Below, piece after piece: positions 6,021 through 7,730 of a DNA stretch of 7,730 bases; the stretch's first letter is position 1; every line of letters begins with the position of its first letter. Under the pieces are notes generated by a model that was given only the letters and a program-made list of their open reading frames with translations, made no database searches and was not told the DNA's origin. The DNA is from Comamonadaceae bacterium (GTDB taxonomy: Bacteria; Pseudomonadota; Gammaproteobacteria; Burkholderiales; Burkholderiaceae_C). The stretch is taken from the NCBI GenBank assembly GCA_947460065.1, contig CANHGF010000105.1, positions 1 to 7,730 on the forward strand, read 5' to 3'. Made by a program: the position numbers and the translations under genes.

Positions 6021-6029
6021 CAGGAGTCC

Positions 6030-7730
6030 TCAAGCACCGACGCTGCGGTTTTCGCTCGCATGGCTGAAGTGGCGACGGCCGATCTGCTCTGACATCGCCC
6101 AGGCGCGCTGAGCCAGCGCTTGCAAGGCCTGCGTCAGGGCGTCCGTATCTGGCCCGGGCTTGCCCGGCTCGACCGCGGCCAGGGCCCACAAGGGTGTATC
6201 GGCCAGCGCCTGCGCTAAATCCTGGTGCTGCTCATGCAATTGACGGACCCGCCGACCCAGGCGCTGCACCACCCAGGCCAGCGAGCGGGGGTTGTCGGTG
6301 TCGAGCACCAGCAGGTCCAGCAGCGCGCTCAGGTCGCGCCGCTGCTGAAAGCGCGACTGGAAGGTGATGGTGCTGTCAAAGAGAGCCAGCAAGGCCCGGT
6401 AGCCTCCGTTGCCATTGACCGCCGCGGTAGACAGGCCCTTGGCCATGGCCGAGGCCAGGGTGCCCAGGCGTTCAACATCACGGCCTATGGTCAGCAGACG
6501 CCAGCCGTCGTCACGCATCATCCGATCGGACTGGGCTCCGGTGATGGCCGCCAGCATCTGGCTGGTCGCCTCCAGCGTGCGCAAGGTTTCGCTGACCGAA
6601 TAGCCCGGCCCATGCAGGTCGTGCTGGCGAGAGCCGAGCGCCTGCGCGCTGCGCAGCGCAAAGTCCTGCTCCGCCTGCACGATGGTCTGCCATTGGCTTT
6701 GCGAAAGTCGCTCGCGCACACCAGCGGCCGCATTCTTGAGGGCCAGCAGGGTAAAGCCCAGGCTGGCCGACTGCGAGGTATCGGCGAGGCTGGCCATCAG
6801 CGCGCGCTCAAACACCCGTCGCGATTGACTGGCCGGCGGTACGCTGGGCAGCACCAGGGCGTTGTGGACAGCCACCTGGCTGAGCCAGGCCAGCAGCGCG
6901 GGCGCATTTTGGTCTTCGCCGTTGAGGCCTTGCAGCGTGAGTTGGGCCAGCCGCACAGCGTTTTCGGCCCGCTCGGTATAGCGGCCCAGCCAGAAGAGGT
7001 TTTCAGCCGAACGGCTGCTGATGGCACCTTGGCGCTTGTGCGGGGCGACGGCCACGCTTTGGGTTTGGGTTTGGGCTGTCTCTGCCTTGGTCTGTGCAGC
7101 GCTGCTGCCCAGGATCCACACATCAGCGCTGCTGCCGCCTTGCTGCATGGAGGCAATGTTCTGGCTGCGGCTGGCCAGCCGGGCCAGTCCCCCGGGCAAG
7201 ACATGCCAGGCGCCTTTGCCGTCGGACAGTGCAAAAACCCGCAGCAGCGCCGAGCGCATGGCCATCGCCCCCTGGTGCCAGATGGGCGTCTGAGACAGAG
7301 GCATATAAGCCTGCACGGTGTAGTCTTCGCCGGCGCGCATGATGCGGCCCGCCCATTCGTCCAGGCGCTTGCGGTGGAGGTCGCGGGCGATCACCGGGCT
7401 GTCCTGGCCGTGGCTGGGCTTGATCACGCAGCCTTGAAGCTGAGGCAGCATGGCCTGCATGGCCGCCTGTTCACCGCACCACCAGGTGGCCAGTGACGGC
7501 AGTTGCAGCGGCCGGCCCAGCAGTTCCTCGCTCAGTGCCGGCAGAAAGCCTAGCAGTGCCGGCGACTCCAGGAAGGCCGAGCCCGGTGCGTTGGCGATCA
7601 GCACATGGCCTGCACGCAGCACCTGCAGCAGGCCGGGTACACCCAGGCTGGAGTCAGAGCGCAGCTCCAGCGGGTCGAGAAACTCGTCATCCAGGCGTTT
7701 GAGCACGCCATGCACAGGCTCCAGGCCGGC
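6030..7730 (-). CDS. Circularly permuted type 2 ATP-grasp fused to alpha-E domain, partial (N-terminus beyond right edge)
   Basis: The minus-strand frame is open to the right edge, giving 566 residues ending at TGA 6030. A start at GTG 7715 is rejected because homology continues upstream of it (AGLEPVHGVLKRLDDEFLDP). Residues 1 to about 205 are the C-terminal part of the circularly permuted ATP-grasp: DPLELRSDSSLGVPGLL near the start, the nucleotide-site-like CVIKPSHGQDSPV near 101, PIWHQGAMAMRSALLRVFAL near 150-168 and HVLPGGLARLA near 176. A Gln/Thr/Ala-rich linker (about 206-235) leads to the alpha-E domain, opened by ISSRSAENLFWLGRYTERAEN and containing GRDVERLGTLASAM. ATP-grasp proteins ligate carboxylates to amines using ATP; alpha-E has no known activity. 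In many bacteria the two domains are separate neighbouring genes; here they are one polypeptide. The transglutaminase-like gene follows after 9 bp. Confidence 0.93.
   Translation of the reverse strand, partial: AGLEPVHGVLKRLDDEFLDPLELRSDSSLGVPGLLQVLRAGHVLIANAPGSAFLESPALLGFLPALSEELLGRPLQLPSLATWWCGEQAAMQAMLPQLQGCVIKPSHGQDSPVIARDLHRKRLDEWAGRIMRAGEDYTVQAYMPLSQTPIWHQGAMAMRSALLRVFALSDGKGAWHVLPGGLARLASRSQNIASMQQGGSSADVWILGSSAAQTKAETAQTQTQSVAVAPHKRQGAISSRSAENLFWLGRYTERAENAVRLAQLTLQGLNGEDQNAPALLAWLSQVAVHNALVLPSVPPASQSRRVFERALMASLADTSQSASLGFTLLALKNAAAGVRERLSQSQWQTIVQAEQDFALRSAQALGSRQHDLHGPGYSVSETLRTLEATSQMLAAITGAQSDRMMRDDGWRLLTIGRDVERLGTLASAMAKGLSTAAVNGNGGYRALLALFDSTITFQSRFQQRRDLSALLDLLVLDTDNPRSLAWVVQRLGRRVRQLHEQHQDLAQALADTPLWALAAVEPGKPGPDTDALTQALQALAQRAWAMSEQIGRRHFSHASENRSVGA
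7058..7075 (-). repeat. Three tandem TTTGGG hexamers in the inter-domain linker
   Basis: TTTGGG occurs three times in a row on the plus strand; read on the minus strand it codes for alternating Gln-Thr in the linker between the ATP-grasp and alpha-E domains. Because the unit is six bases, gain or loss of a copy would keep the reading frame and only change linker length. With three copies, slippage would be modest. Confidence 0.8.

Noticed and set aside
7058..7075. Telomere-like or CRISPR-like repeat
   Set aside because: Only three 6-base units, inside a coding linker, with no spacers; no array anywhere in the window.
6225..7496. Plus-strand open frame opposite the ATP-grasp/alpha-E gene (423 codons)
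   Set aside because: Shadow of a conserved gene; Gly/Gln/Ala/His-rich with no signal, domain or ribosome site.

Overview
The window looks like chromosomal DNA from a Burkholderiales bacterium, probably Comamonadaceae-like (Rhodoferax/Limnohabitans/Hydrogenophaga type). This rests on the high GC, densely packed genes with strong GC bias at third codon positions, the FcbT-type TRAP transporter, the betaproteobacterial style of PldA, and the fused ATP-grasp/alpha-E protein. It is an inference from family resemblance; no database search was possible. I see no mobile element, rRNA, tRNA or CRISPR array, and base use looks uniform along the window.

Layout. 1-360 (-): the first 120 residues of a RidA/YjgF-family protein, cut by the left edge. 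361-552: a divergent intergenic region with a perfect 7-bp dyad. 553-2582 (+): the small (DctQ-type) and large (DctM-type) membrane subunits of a TRAP transporter. 2590-3729 (+): outer-membrane phospholipase A, starting 7 bp after dctM with a TTG codon. 3740-3766: a hairpin whose U-tract serves the minus strand. 3788-4879 (-): a TRAP solute-binding protein of the FcbT1/TakP kind with a Tat signal. 4880-5078: an intergenic region with three small hairpins. 5079-6020 (-): a transglutaminase-like cysteine protein. 6030-7730 (-): a circularly permuted ATP-grasp fused to an alpha-E domain, cut at its N-terminus by the right edge.

Two functional modules can be read. The first is a tripartite, Na+-driven TRAP uptake system in which the binding protein is on the opposite strand from the permease pair, with pldA between them. 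The families match (COG4663/4664/4665), so I infer the three parts work together, probably on an organic or keto/aromatic acid; the substrate cannot be named from sequence. The second is the ATP-grasp/alpha-E plus transglutaminase-like pair. Comparative genomics has proposed that such genes form a peptide-synthesis or tagging system, often near the Anbu proteasome-like protease. No Anbu gene is seen in the window. This second module is the nearest thing here to a poorly understood system, but its gene families are already described. The rest is ordinary housekeeping and transport.
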